Positions 16,631-25,223 of a stretch of 64,000 nucleotides of DNA are shown in pieces. Numbering within the stretch: the first letter of the stretch is position 1; the number at the start of each line of letters is the position of its first letter. The position numbers and the translations under genes are program-made. The DNA comes from Candidatus Saccharimonadota bacterium (GTDB lineage Bacteria; Patescibacteriota; Saccharimonadia; Saccharimonadales; Saccharimonadaceae): contig VGLK01000001.1 in NCBI GenBank assembly GCA_016866755.1, forward strand, positions 124,001 through 188,000, read 5' to 3'. The notes beneath the pieces are model-generated. The model was given only the letters and a program-made list of their open reading frames with translations, was not told the origin of the DNA and ran no database searches.

Positions 16631-17590
16631 ATGTCATTATTCAAGAAGAAAAAATCCAGCACATCTCCAGCCAAAGTGGTGAATGCTATAAAAGACAAAT
16701 TTCGTACTCTTACAAAAAAAGAACCAGCCGCATCGCCGCGTCAGCTATCTAGTTTAAGTTGGCGTGAAGCGATAAAACAAGTGCTTGGATCGTTTAAGCA
16801 AAAAAAGCTTTCTACACTCGCGGCTAGTGTAGCGTATTATGGCGTTCAGGCGTTTTTTCCGGCGGTGGCTGCAGCAGTAGCAATTGCAGGTTTTGTTATT
16901 AACCCGTCGCAACTTTTAGAGATTGCTGAAGCGATGGCAGCCTATTTACCGCGCGACATAGCGAATTTATTTATTACTCAGCTTGAGGGAGCGGCAGCAG
17001 GTAACGGCAGTAATATTGCGGTCGCCGCAGTAGCTATTGGATTGTCGATTTTTTCAGTTTCGGGGGCAGTGCAAAGTCTTGTTCAGGCGCTTAATGTTGC
17101 CTACGACGTTGAAGAAACGCGGAACCCAATTCAGCTTCGCCTGCGGAGTATGCTTTTAACCGCATGTGGACTGTTGGCAGTGCTAATTATTGTGCCAATA
17201 TTGTTTTCGGGTGATGGCATACTACGCTGGATTGGCTTAAACGAGACAGCGATTGCAGTGTTTAACATACTACGATGGCCGCTGCTTGTTGTGGCAGTTT
17301 CAATTGCATTGGCGCTATTCTATCGCTTTGGGCCTAATCGCGAAGCACCAAAATGGCAATGGGTAAGCTGGGGGGCGTCGATTGCGACCATACTATGGCT
17401 AATCGTGAGCGCGTTATTCTTTATCTATCTGCAGCATTTTGCAAATCTTAGCGATTCATACAGTCTATTTGCCGGTATTATTGCGTTAATGATTTGGCTT
17501 AATCTATCAAGCGTGGCAGCGCTACTTGGCGCAGAAATTAATCGCCAGCTAGAATATAAGACACTTTTACCGACTAAAAAATCTAAGTAA
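16631..17590 (+). CDS. YihY/BrkB family integral membrane protein
   Basis: Polytopic membrane protein of the family once misnamed ribonuclease BN; its function is unknown. The first 55 residues are basic and cytoplasmic. Six hydrophobic segments follow, starting with LAASVAYYGVQAFFPAVAAAVA (in parts), which matches the family's first segment. The family stretch SVSGAVQSLVQALNVAYDVEETRN and the C-terminal WLNLSSVAALLGAEINRQLE are clear. Length (319) is typical. The stop overlaps the rel stop by eight bases in a tail-to-tail arrangement. Confidence 0.9.
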   Translation: MSLFKKKKSSTSPAKVVNAIKDKFRTLTKKEPAASPRQLSSLSWREAIKQVLGSFKQKKLSTLAASVAYYGVQAFFPAVAAAVAIAGFVINPSQLLEIAEAMAAYLPRDIANLFITQLEGAAAGNGSNIAVAAVAIGLSIFSVSGAVQSLVQALNVAYDVEETRNPIQLRLRSMLLTACGLLAVLIIVPILFSGDGILRWIGLNETAIAVFNILRWPLLVVAVSIALALFYRFGPNREAPKWQWVSWGASIATILWLIVSALFFIYLQHFANLSDSYSLFAGIIALMIWLNLSSVAALLGAEINRQLEYKTLLPTKKSK

Positions 17591-19070
17591 ACAAGCCGCG
17601 TTTTTTTAACTGCGCGCGCAACTTTTCTTTAGAGTGAGTAGTGCGTACAAGGTTTACCCAAGTTGGCTTTACTTGCGGCATTTTACGAGTTACTATTTCT
17701 ACCATGTTGCCATTTTCTAGTGGCTTATCGAATGCATGAATGTTGCCATTTACCTTAAAGCTATAGGCGTGCTTAGCTAAATCACTGTGCACCAAGTACG
17801 CAAAATCAAGCGGCAACGCTCCTTCAGGTAAGTTATAAATATCGCCCTTAGGAGAATAAACGAAGATACGTGATCCAAAAAGGTCGATCGCAAGTTGATC
17901 GGTACTAATTTCATCGCCATTTTGCAGGCGAGCAGCGATTTCTTGCAATTCGGTAATCCACTGTAGGTGTGCGGGTAGGGCTGTTTTTGCGCGCGGTTTT
18001 TTGGCAGTATAGCTTTTTGAACTTTTTTGTTCGTGATAGTGAAAGCTGGCCGCTAACCCACGTTCGGCATATTCGTGCATTTCTTGGGTGCGAATTTGAA
18101 ATTCAACAATTTGTTTGCTTGGCGTTATAACAGTAGTATGCAGGCTTTGGTAGCCATTTGGTTTGGGTGCTGCAATGTAATCTTTAATGCGGGCTAACAT
18201 TGGCTGATATAGCGAATGAAGTACGCCTAAAACTCGATAGCAATCGTCTTTTGTAGCGACAATTACCCTAAGCGCCATAAGGTCGTAAATGTCATCAATA
18301 TTATTTTCAACCTTAACAAGTTTTTTATGTAGACTGTAAATACTTTTTACGCGTCCATTTATCTCAAAAGAGATACGTTGCGCAGTCAGGGCCCGTTCAA
18401 CTTCAACGCGCACGGCGCCAAGTTTTCTGGTGCTGCGGCCAAGGCGCTGACGCATAAGTTTTTGTAAACGAGTATACTCATTCGTATCAAGGTATCGAAA
18501 AGCCATTTCCTCGAGTTGCATACGTACTTTTCCCATACCAAGTCGATCGGCCATTGGGGCAAAAACTTCAAGCGTTTCGCGAGAGATTTTTTGTTGCTTA
18601 TCAGGTTTCATGTGCTGTAGCGTTTGCATGTTATGCGTTCTGTCGGCAAGTTTTATAATAATCACTCGCACATCTTGGCCAACGGCGATAAGTAGTTTAG
18701 AAAGGTTGTCTTTAGTTTGTGGTAAATAACTTGAAAGGTCGCGCATTCCGGCTCGCGCCTGCGACACTTTTGTAACGCCGTCAATCAAAAAAGCTACGTC
18801 GCGTCCAAACTGTGCCTCAATTTCTTCTAGCGTAGCATCGGTGTCTTCGACTGTATCGTGCAAAATGCCAGCTAAAATGGTATCGCTATCCATGCCCCAA
18901 TCTGCTAGCAAATTTGCCACCGCAAGTGGGTGGGTAATGTATGGCTCGCCACTTTTGCGCTTTTGTCCATTGTGCTTTTTTGTGGCGTACTTAATGGCAA
19001 GACGAATATCAAGAAGCTCGTCCTCGTTGTATAGGTGCTGCAAAGATGTTAGTAGGTCGCGCTCGTACAT
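17583..19070 (-). CDS. rel: Bifunctional (p)ppGpp synthetase/hydrolase, truncated Rel
   Basis: Makes and degrades the alarmone (p)ppGpp. The N-terminal HD hydrolase domain is intact (THPLAVA, HDTVEDT at about 44-75). The synthetase domain carries ARIKDYIAAPKPNGYQSLHT; the RxKD form is typical of bifunctional enzymes rather than RelA-type synthetase-only ones. A TGS domain follows (about 405-470: VYSPKGDIYNLP, DFAYLVH). The protein stops at 495 residues, where typical Rel continues with helical, zinc-finger and ACT domains, so the ribosome-sensing and ACT regulatory C-terminus is missing. A leaderless-type -10 lies at 19083-19088. Confidence 0.93.
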   Translation of the reverse strand: MYERDLLTSLQHLYNEDELLDIRLAIKYATKKHNGQKRKSGEPYITHPLAVANLLADWGMDSDTILAGILHDTVEDTDATLEEIEAQFGRDVAFLIDGVTKVSQARAGMRDLSSYLPQTKDNLSKLLIAVGQDVRVIIIKLADRTHNMQTLQHMKPDKQQKISRETLEVFAPMADRLGMGKVRMQLEEMAFRYLDTNEYTRLQKLMRQRLGRSTRKLGAVRVEVERALTAQRISFEINGRVKSIYSLHKKLVKVENNIDDIYDLMALRVIVATKDDCYRVLGVLHSLYQPMLARIKDYIAAPKPNGYQSLHTTVITPSKQIVEFQIRTQEMHEYAERGLAASFHYHEQKSSKSYTAKKPRAKTALPAHLQWITELQEIAARLQNGDEISTDQLAIDLFGSRIFVYSPKGDIYNLPEGALPLDFAYLVHSDLAKHAYSFKVNGNIHAFDKPLENGNMVEIVTRKMPQVKPTWVNLVRTTHSKEKLRAQLKKRGLFT

Positions 19071-19082
19071 GGTTATAGGGTT

Positions 19083-19088
19083 AGTATA
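19083..19088 (-). promoter_or_regulatory. -10 box of rel
   Basis: On the minus strand TATACT ends twelve bases before ATG 19070. The expected leader is at most about six bases, without an SD. Confidence 0.55.
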
Positions 19089-19126
19089 TACGAGATGCGC
19101 TGCTAGTGAAATTGTTTAGTGAGTGG

Positions 19127-19134
19127 TGTATACT
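19127..19134 (+). promoter_or_regulatory. -10 box of gapA
   Basis: TGTATACT gives a leader of about 40 bases before ATG 19181. A G-run (GGGGG, about 19162-19166) is the only SD-like sequence and lies rather far from the start. Confidence 0.5.
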
Positions 19135-19180
19135 TATTTACAGCAGAAAACACTAATGTTTATGGGGGCTAAAAATTAGT

Positions 19181-20197
19181 ATGAGTCAGAAAAAAATTGC
19201 AATTAATGGATTTGGACGTATTGGACGAAATGCGTTTAAGATTGCTTTTGAACGAAATGATATTGAAATTGTTGCGATTAACGATTTAACCGACACTAAA
19301 ACGTTGGCGTATTTATTAAAACACGACAGTAACTATGGGGCCTACCAACACGACGTAAGCGCTGGTGAATCTGAAATTATTGTAAACGGTAAAACTATTA
19401 AGGTGCTTGCCGAGCGCGATCCAGCGAGCTTGCCGTGGCGTGATCTCGGCGTAGACGTAGTGATTGAATCGACTGGTTTCTTTACTAAAAAAGAAGATGC
19501 CTCTAAACACCTAGAGGCGGGCGCAAAGCGAGTAGTAATTAGCGGCCCTACTAAGAGCGACGGGGTAGATACTATTGTACTTGGCACAAATGATGAAAAG
19601 ATTGACTCGTCAACTCCGGTAGTTTCGAATGCCAGTTGTACAACAAATTCGCTTGGTGTAGTGATGGCAATTTTAGATGCTGAATTTGGCGTGGAGAAAT
19701 CTATGCTAACGACCATTCATAGCTACACGGCGTCTCAAGCGCTGCAAGATGCACCAAAAAGTGATGTTCGCGAAGGGCGAAATGCTGCCGAAAATATGGT
19801 GCCAACCAGTACTGGTGCGGCAATTGCGGTTACAAAAACTTTACCGCAGCTTGAGGGTAAATTCGACGGCTTAAGTGTACGCGTACCAACTCCGGTAGTA
19901 TCTATTAGTGACGTGACAGTACTGCTTTCGCGTGATGTAACCCCTAGCCAAATAAATGAAGTGTTTACAAAAGCCGCAGCCGAGCCATTTTACCAAGGTA
20001 TATTGGGCGTAAGTAACGAGCCACTGGTGAGTCGTGACTATATTGGCAATAGCCATTCTGGGGTGGTTGATCTTGCATTAACTAAAGTTGTAGGTGGCAA
20101 CCTAGCAAAAATTATGGTGTGGTACGACAACGAGTGGGGTTATTCAAATCGACTTGTTGAGTTGGTGGCTGATATCGCTCGATCAACGCGTGAATAA
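19181..20197 (+). CDS. gapA: Glyceraldehyde-3-phosphate dehydrogenase
   Basis: Glycolytic enzyme that oxidises glyceraldehyde 3-phosphate to 1,3-bisphosphoglycerate. The NAD-binding motif is INGFGRIGRNAFK at residues 7-19. The catalytic loop SNASCTTNSLG places the active cysteine at about residue 153, and the partner histidine is in TTIHSYTASQ. The terminal WYDNEWGYSNRLVEL is classical. Length (338) is normal. It is transcribed alone: a strong terminator follows and the next genes have their own promoter. Confidence 0.97.
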   Translation: MSQKKIAINGFGRIGRNAFKIAFERNDIEIVAINDLTDTKTLAYLLKHDSNYGAYQHDVSAGESEIIVNGKTIKVLAERDPASLPWRDLGVDVVIESTGFFTKKEDASKHLEAGAKRVVISGPTKSDGVDTIVLGTNDEKIDSSTPVVSNASCTTNSLGVVMAILDAEFGVEKSMLTTIHSYTASQALQDAPKSDVREGRNAAENMVPTSTGAAIAVTKTLPQLEGKFDGLSVRVPTPVVSISDVTVLLSRDVTPSQINEVFTKAAAEPFYQGILGVSNEPLVSRDYIGNSHSGVVDLALTKVVGGNLAKIMVWYDNEWGYSNRLVELVADIARSTRE

Positions 20198-20212
20198 TAA
20201 TTAAGTGTAAAA

Positions 20213-20255
20213 AATTAAATTACCCATTCGCGTATAAAGAATGGGTAATTTTATA
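20213..20255 (+). terminator. terminator after gapA
   Basis: A perfect 13-base stem (AAATTACCCATTC, 20217-20229, with GAATGGGTAATTT, 20239-20251) has a 9-base loop and continues into TTATAT. The A-rich 5' flank would let it work weakly in the other direction too. Confidence 0.8.
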
Positions 20256-20311
20256 TACAAATATATAATTTAGGCAAATCTCCATCAGTTGCAATGTAGT
20301 TATATTCGGCT

Positions 20312-20317
20312 TATACT
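20312..20317 (+). promoter_or_regulatory. -10 box of rpiB, leaderless start
   Basis: TATACT ends seven bases before ATG 20325. It excludes the upstream in-frame start at 20289. No SD is present. Confidence 0.65.
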
Positions 20318-20324
20318 AATCTAT

Positions 20325-20774
20325 ATGAATATTTATCTTGGTGCCGACCATAACGGGTTTCATTTAAAGGAACAGGTACACGCCTACTTAGCTAAGCGCG
20401 GGTACTGGGTAGAAGACGTAGGTGATCGTGAACTTGACCCTGACGACGATTTTACTGATTTTGCTCAAATGACTGCTCTTAAAGTTATTGGCGATGATAG
20501 TAAAGATCCTCGAGCTATTTTAATTTGTGGCGGTGGTCAGGGTATGTGTATGGCGGCTAATCGCTTTCGTGGTGTGCGGGCTAGCGTAATCTGGGACGCG
20601 TACGAGGCAAAAATGACTAGAAACGATAACGATAGCAATGTGCTGTGTTTGCCGGCGCGTATTTTAGAAAAAGATCCTGAAGAGTGGAAAGATATCGTAG
20701 ATACATGGCTTAAAACACCTTTTGCAGATGCGCCTCGATTTCGTCGACGTAATGCTCAGATGGATGAGATTTAG
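20325..20774 (+). CDS. rpiB: Ribose-5-phosphate isomerase B / RpiB-LacAB family
   Basis: Interconverts ribulose 5-phosphate and ribose 5-phosphate. The 149-residue protein begins MNIYLGADHNGFHLKEQ, the standard RpiB N-terminus. The active-site loop is CGGGQGMCMAANRFRGVRA, where the usual cysteine of CGTG is followed by a Gly-rich variant; the conserved NDSNVLCLPAR region is DNDSNVLCLPARI. It opens a run of carbon-metabolism genes, and rpe follows nine bases later with an SD. Confidence 0.9.
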   Translation: MNIYLGADHNGFHLKEQVHAYLAKRGYWVEDVGDRELDPDDDFTDFAQMTALKVIGDDSKDPRAILICGGGQGMCMAANRFRGVRASVIWDAYEAKMTRNDNDSNVLCLPARILEKDPEEWKDIVDTWLKTPFADAPRFRRRNAQMDEI

Positions 20775-20782
20775 GAGAAATT

Positions 20783-21427
20783 ATGTCTGTTATATCCCCG
20801 GCAATTTTAGCCGAAAACGAAGTTGATTATAATAACCAAGTTGAAAAAATCGCTTCGTTTTGTGAGCGACTGCATATAGACGTAAGCGATGGCGAGTTTG
20901 CGCCGCGGCTTACGGTGTCACTTAATCAAGTGTGGTGGCCAGAGACTGTAAAGGCCGACATTCATATGATGGTGCAGCGCCCCGCCGAACATTTGGAATG
21001 GCTATTAAAATTACGACCACACCTTGTACTGTTTCATGCCGAAGCAGAGGGAGATATTGTATCGGTAATAAAGCAATTGCAATCGTCGGGTATAAAGGCT
21101 GGTGTGGTGTTGCAGCGAAAAACAGTACCCGCAACCGTTGCCCCGCTTATCGAAGCTTCAGATCACGTTATGATATTTAGCGGTGAGCTTGGTCAGTTTG
21201 GCGGCACGGCGAGTCTTATGCAGTTAGAGAAGGTGCGACTTATTCATCGTATTAAAGCTGGTGTAGAAATAGGCTGGGACGGCGGTGTTTCGACAGCTAA
21301 TATTTACAGTCTTGTGCACGGCGGCGTTCAGGTGTTGGCGGTTGGTGGTGCCTTGCAAAAATCTCACGATGCTCAAGTTGCTTACAACGAGCTGTTAAAA
21401 GAGGCCACCAAACAGGGAATTTTATAA
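20783..21427 (+). CDS. rpe: Ribulose-phosphate 3-epimerase family protein
   Basis: TIM-barrel enzyme converting ribulose 5-phosphate and xylulose 5-phosphate. Visible motifs are SPAILAEN at the start, HIDVSDGEFAP (metal His and catalytic Asp), ADIHMMVQRP (second His-Met-Met group), HAEAEGD, and VEIGWDGGVSTANI with the second catalytic Asp in the phosphate-binding end. VLQRKTVPATVAPL replaces the more usual NPxTP loop, so the sequence is divergent. SD AGGAG precedes ATG 20783, and the gene is co-transcribed with rpiB. Confidence 0.85.
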   Translation: MSVISPAILAENEVDYNNQVEKIASFCERLHIDVSDGEFAPRLTVSLNQVWWPETVKADIHMMVQRPAEHLEWLLKLRPHLVLFHAEAEGDIVSVIKQLQSSGIKAGVVLQRKTVPATVAPLIEASDHVMIFSGELGQFGGTASLMQLEKVRLIHRIKAGVEIGWDGGVSTANIYSLVHGGVQVLAVGGALQKSHDAQVAYNELLKEATKQGIL

Positions 21428-21452
21428 AGTCGGCTTTTCTTAATGGTGCTTA

Positions 21453-21461
21453 TGCTATACT
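21453..21461 (+). promoter_or_regulatory. extended -10 box of the transketolase operon
   Basis: TGCTATACT ends nine bases before ATG 21471, with no SD. This start would drive tktN, tktC, fba, both pfkB genes and the SLOG gene, since their spacing is 0-16 bases. Confidence 0.65.
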
Positions 21462-21470
21462 AATGCATAT

Positions 21471-22334
21471 ATGAGTGGACAATTAACGATACCTCAGCTA
21501 GAGAAAAAAGCACTGGCAATTCGTCGTGATATCATCTCTATGCTTGAGCATGCAGGAAGCGGGCATAGCGCTGGGCCGCTCGGCATGGCAGACATTATAA
21601 CAGCACTGTTTTTCTCAATTTTAAAAATCGATCCGCAAAATCCTGAATGGAACGAGCGAGATTATTTTATATTAAGTAACGGCCATACGGTGCCAGTAGT
21701 GTATGCCGCCATGGCAGAGCGTGGTTTTTTTGATGTGACAGAACTTTCAACGTTGCGCCAATTAGGATCGCGCCTGCAAGGTCATCCGGAGCGCACTAAA
21801 CTGCCAGGTATTGAAACGACGAGCGGACCCTTAGGTGAAGGGCTGTCTCAGGCGGCGGGAATTGCCTATAGCTTGCAATATCTTGATAAAAATCCGCACC
21901 GATTTGTGTATACCATGCTGGGCGACGGAGAGCTTAACGAAGGTAATATTTGGGAAGCGGCCATGTTTGCCGGTAAATATAAATTATCGCAACTGGTATG
22001 TTTTATTGATCGGAATAATATTCAAATTGATGGCTCAACTGAAGATGTTATGCCACTTGAAAATTTACGGGCTAAGTGGGAAAGTTTTGGCTGGCATGTA
22101 CAAGAGATTGATGGGCATAATATGGAAAGTATTATTGAGTCTGCCAGCATGGGTCGAGCGATTTCTAATAAACCCTCTATGGTTATTGCACACACTATTC
22201 CTGGTAAAGGTGTAGATTTTATGGAATATGATTACAAGTGGCACGGTGTGCCGCCAAACAAAGAGCAGGCAAAAGACGCGCTTAAAAAACTGCGAACACT
22301 CAATGGTAAAATTACACACGAGGGTATGGCATAA
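21471..22334 (+). CDS. Transketolase, N-terminal (ThDP-binding) subunit
   Basis: First half of a split transketolase, which transfers two-carbon units between pentose, triose and tetrose phosphates. The 287-residue subunit holds the ThDP-binding domain: GHSAGPLGMADI, HPERTKLPGIETTSGPLGEGLSQAAGIA (in parts), and the GDGELNEGNIWEA motif with the metal-binding DRNNIQIDG. Split transketolases are common in archaea and many reduced bacteria. The stop overlaps the start of the C-terminal subunit gene by one base (TAATG), which should keep the subunits equimolar. Confidence 0.94.
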   Translation: MSGQLTIPQLEKKALAIRRDIISMLEHAGSGHSAGPLGMADIITALFFSILKIDPQNPEWNERDYFILSNGHTVPVVYAAMAERGFFDVTELSTLRQLGSRLQGHPERTKLPGIETTSGPLGEGLSQAAGIAYSLQYLDKNPHRFVYTMLGDGELNEGNIWEAAMFAGKYKLSQLVCFIDRNNIQIDGSTEDVMPLENLRAKWESFGWHVQEIDGHNMESIIESASMGRAISNKPSMVIAHTIPGKGVDFMEYDYKWHGVPPNKEQAKDALKKLRTLNGKITHEGMA

Positions 22335-23326
22335 TGCAATTTTATTTACGTGATAATATTTTAAACGACGATGTAGAAAAGGAGCCAATTCGAGCTGGCT
22401 TTGGACGTGGTTTAAAAGCGGCAGGCGATAAAGATGAAAATATTGTAGCCCTATGTGCCGACTTAACCGAAAGTACGCAAATGCATTTATTTAAAAATGC
22501 GCACCCAAATCGGTTTATTGAAACTGGCATTGCCGAGCAAAACCTTGTAACAGTGGCGGCTGGTTTAGCTAGAACAGGAAAGATACCATTTACCTCAAGT
22601 TATGCAGCATTTAGCCCTGGTAGAAATTGGGAGCAAATTCGTACTACAGCTTGTCTGAATGAAATGCCGGTAAAAATAATTGGTAGCCACGCGGGCATTA
22701 GCGTAGGCCCTGATGGTGCGACACATCAAATGCTTGAAGACATTGCCCTTATGCGTGTGTTGCCGCACATGGTAGTAATTGCACCGGGCGATAGTATAGA
22801 GGCTGAAAAAGCTACACAGGCAATTGCCGAAAACAATTCTCCTTCATATCTTCGATTAGCACGTGATAAAACTCCTATCTTTTCAACCGAAAAATCACCG
22901 TTTGAAATTGGCAAAGCTTATGTGCTGCGAAAAGGTCATGATGTTGCACTTTTTGGTACGGGCGCAATGACGTATGAACTACTAAGGGCCGCGCAGATTC
23001 TTGCTGATAATTTTGCAATTGAAGCCGAAGTGGTGCACGTACCAACAATTAAGCCGCTCGATACGGAGACACTGCTAGAATCGGCGAGGCGTTGCGGCCG
23101 AGTGGTAACCGCCGAAGAGGCGCAGATTGCCGGTGGATTTGGTAGTGCGGTCGCCGAACTTTTGAGTGAGCAATTGCCGATGCCTTTAAAGCGATTAGGT
23201 ATGAACGATCGCTTTGGTGAAAGTGGTCAGCCGGCGCAACTTATGGATCACTTTGGCCTTACTGGCGAAAAAATGGCAAAACAAATTGTACAGTTTGTGC
23301 AAAATTCATATCAGTATCATCAGTAA
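22334..23326 (+). CDS. Transketolase, C-terminal subunit
   Basis: Second half of the split transketolase, 330 residues. It contains the pyrimidine-binding domain with the catalytic glutamate in FIETGIAEQNLVTVAAGLA (in parts), SSYAAFSPGRNWEQIR, and HAGISVGPDGATHQMLEDIA, followed by the C-terminal transketolase domain from about residue 190 (VALFGTGAMTYE, VTAEEAQIAGGFGSAV). With the N-terminal subunit it reconstitutes the entire enzyme. The aldolase gene follows after 16 bases with an SD-like AAAGGT. Confidence 0.94.
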   Translation: MQFYLRDNILNDDVEKEPIRAGFGRGLKAAGDKDENIVALCADLTESTQMHLFKNAHPNRFIETGIAEQNLVTVAAGLARTGKIPFTSSYAAFSPGRNWEQIRTTACLNEMPVKIIGSHAGISVGPDGATHQMLEDIALMRVLPHMVVIAPGDSIEAEKATQAIAENNSPSYLRLARDKTPIFSTEKSPFEIGKAYVLRKGHDVALFGTGAMTYELLRAAQILADNFAIEAEVVHVPTIKPLDTETLLESARRCGRVVTAEEAQIAGGFGSAVAELLSEQLPMPLKRLGMNDRFGESGQPAQLMDHFGLTGEKMAKQIVQFVQNSYQYHQ

Positions 23327-23342
23327 TCAAAAAAGGTAAAAT

Positions 23343-24254
23343 ATGGGACTTACAATTAAAGAAATCAGACACAATACAACTCGTGCACGACATTTGTACC
23401 AGCGTACTGCTTCGCAAAAATTTGCTGTTGGAGCGTTCAATATCGACAACCAAGAGACACTTATTGCAATCGCTCGTGCAGCCCAAAAATTACAGGCACC
23501 AGTGCTCGTAGAGGTGAGCGCTGGCGAAGTTGAGGCGATGGGTCTAGAGAATGTGCGTGATATGGTTGATAATTATAAAGTTGAGTATGGTATAGAAATG
23601 TACCTCAACCTTGATCATAGCCCAAGTGTCGAGGATTGTAAGCGCGCAATTGATGCTGGGTATGAGTTTATTCATATTGATATTTCACAGGCAAATCACG
23701 ACGCAAGCGAAGAAGAAATTATTGCAAAAACCCGTGAAGTTGTAGAGTACGCCAGCTTTACAGGGGCTCTTGTAGAAAGCGAGCCGCATTATTTTGGCGG
23801 CTCGTCAAATGTACATGACGAAGCGATTGATTACGATGCAATCAAAAAGACTTTTTCTACCCCTGAGGGTGCACGGTCATTCGTACAGGCCACTGGAATT
23901 GATACGTTTGCCGCTGCAATTGGGAACTTGCACGGTAAATATCCAGTTCCGAAAGTACTCGACCTAGAGTTGCTTAAACAAATTTCTGAAGCTGTCGATT
24001 GTCGCATTAGTTTGCATGGTGGCAGTGGTACACCGCTTCACTATTTTGAAGAAGCGTCTAAGCTTGGTGTGTCAAAAATTAACATTAATAGCGACATGCG
24101 GTATGCGTTTAGAAAAACTTTAGAAAAAGTTTTAGCTGATAACCCAGACCAGTACGCAATTGTTAAACTTATGCCAGAAGTGTACGAGGCGGTTCAGGAA
24201 GTAGTTGAAGAAAAAATTAAGGCGTTCGGAAGCGTTGGCAAGGCGGTAGTGTAG
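23343..24254 (+). CDS. fba: Class II fructose-bisphosphate aldolase
   Basis: Zinc-dependent aldolase that cleaves fructose 1,6-bisphosphate, and in some organisms sedoheptulose 1,7-bisphosphate. Zinc ligands are seen in LNLDHSPSVEDC, in GNLHGKYPVP and in ISLHGGSGTP; the phosphate-binding INSDMRYAF motif follows. FAVGAFNIDNQET is the family start. At 303 residues it is of normal length. It lies between transketolase and two PfkB kinases in one operon, which is relevant to which bisphosphate it splits. Confidence 0.92.
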   Translation: MGLTIKEIRHNTTRARHLYQRTASQKFAVGAFNIDNQETLIAIARAAQKLQAPVLVEVSAGEVEAMGLENVRDMVDNYKVEYGIEMYLNLDHSPSVEDCKRAIDAGYEFIHIDISQANHDASEEEIIAKTREVVEYASFTGALVESEPHYFGGSSNVHDEAIDYDAIKKTFSTPEGARSFVQATGIDTFAAAIGNLHGKYPVPKVLDLELLKQISEAVDCRISLHGGSGTPLHYFEEASKLGVSKININSDMRYAFRKTLEKVLADNPDQYAIVKLMPEVYEAVQEVVEEKIKAFGSVGKAVV

Positions 24255-24259
24255 GGGGT

Positions 24260-25222
24260 ATGGCTAAGATTGCTACGATAGGTGCGGCGGTTCAAGATGT
24301 ATTTTTAAGCCATAGCGATGAGTTTAAGCCGGTATGTGTTAATCCGCATGATTGTTTTATGAAACTTGAGCTTGGCGCAAAAGCCGATGTTAACTCGATA
24401 AACTTTAGCACGGGTGGTGGCGCAACAAACGCTGCCGTAACCTTTACGCGCCAAGGGTTGGCGGCGGCCTTTTACGGTGTTGTAGGTAAAGATCCAGCAG
24501 GTGAAGCTGTACTACAAGATCTTGATAAGGAAGGTGTTGATACAACGCATGTGCGCTATTCGGACAAATACAACACGGGATACTCCGTGTTGTTGTTGGC
24601 GCCAAATGGCGAGCGAACCATTCTTACGTATCGCGGTGCGTCGACACACTATCATCCGGGTGATTTTGATCTCTCAGCGATTGACGCCGACTGGCTGTAT
24701 GTCTCGAGCATGGCAGGCAGTATGGAGGCGCTTGATAAAATTTTTTCACAGGCTAAAAAACGTGGCGTTAAAATATTTTTTAATCCTGGCAAGGGTGAGC
24801 TTGCGCAAGGCGCAAAACTTAAAGGTTTACTCGAAGATGTTGACGTACTTTCGGTAAATAGAGAAGAAATGGCAACAATTGTTGAGGGCGATACCATTGA
24901 GGAACTGGTGCGACATGGACTCCATTACGTACCAACCGTAATTGTAAGCGATGGACCAAACGGAGTGACGGCGAGTGACGGAAAAAATATTGTGTCGGCG
25001 GGAATGTACGAAGACGTGCCGGTTAAAGACAGGACGGGAGCTGGTGATGCGTTTGGCTCTGGTTTTTTGAGTAAATGGGCTGTAGGTGCAAGCCTAAAAG
25101 ATGCCATTGTATTTGCAAGTGCCAACTCGACGTCGGTAGTGCAGCATATTGGAGCAAAAACTGGCATACTACATGGTAGCGCCTCGCTTCATAGTATGCC
25201 AATAGAGGAAAGGAAGATATAA
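24260..25222 (+). CDS. PfkB-family carbohydrate kinase, canonical copy
   Basis: Ribokinase-fold sugar or sugar-phosphate kinase, 320 residues. The first signature is intact (STGGGATNAAVTFTRQG, about residues 50-66), and the second is DRTGAGDAF with the catalytic Asp263 and anion-hole GAGD. The C-terminus shares NSTSVVQHIGA with the next gene (NSMNVVQHIGA), pointing to an old tandem duplication. It starts five bases after fba. The position suggests a sugar phosphate as substrate (fructose 6-phosphate or sedoheptulose 7-phosphate), but sequence alone cannot settle this; ribokinase or fructokinase activity is possible. Confidence 0.85.
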   Translation: MAKIATIGAAVQDVFLSHSDEFKPVCVNPHDCFMKLELGAKADVNSINFSTGGGATNAAVTFTRQGLAAAFYGVVGKDPAGEAVLQDLDKEGVDTTHVRYSDKYNTGYSVLLLAPNGERTILTYRGASTHYHPGDFDLSAIDADWLYVSSMAGSMEALDKIFSQAKKRGVKIFFNPGKGELAQGAKLKGLLEDVDVLSVNREEMATIVEGDTIEELVRHGLHYVPTVIVSDGPNGVTASDGKNIVSAGMYEDVPVKDRTGAGDAFGSGFLSKWAVGASLKDAIVFASANSTSVVQHIGAKTGILHGSASLHSMPIEERKI

Positions 25223-25223
25223 T

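Noticed and set aside
21471-23326. Frameshifted single transketolase gene
   Set aside because: Both halves have clean domain borders and a TAATG coupling; split transketolase is a known arrangement.
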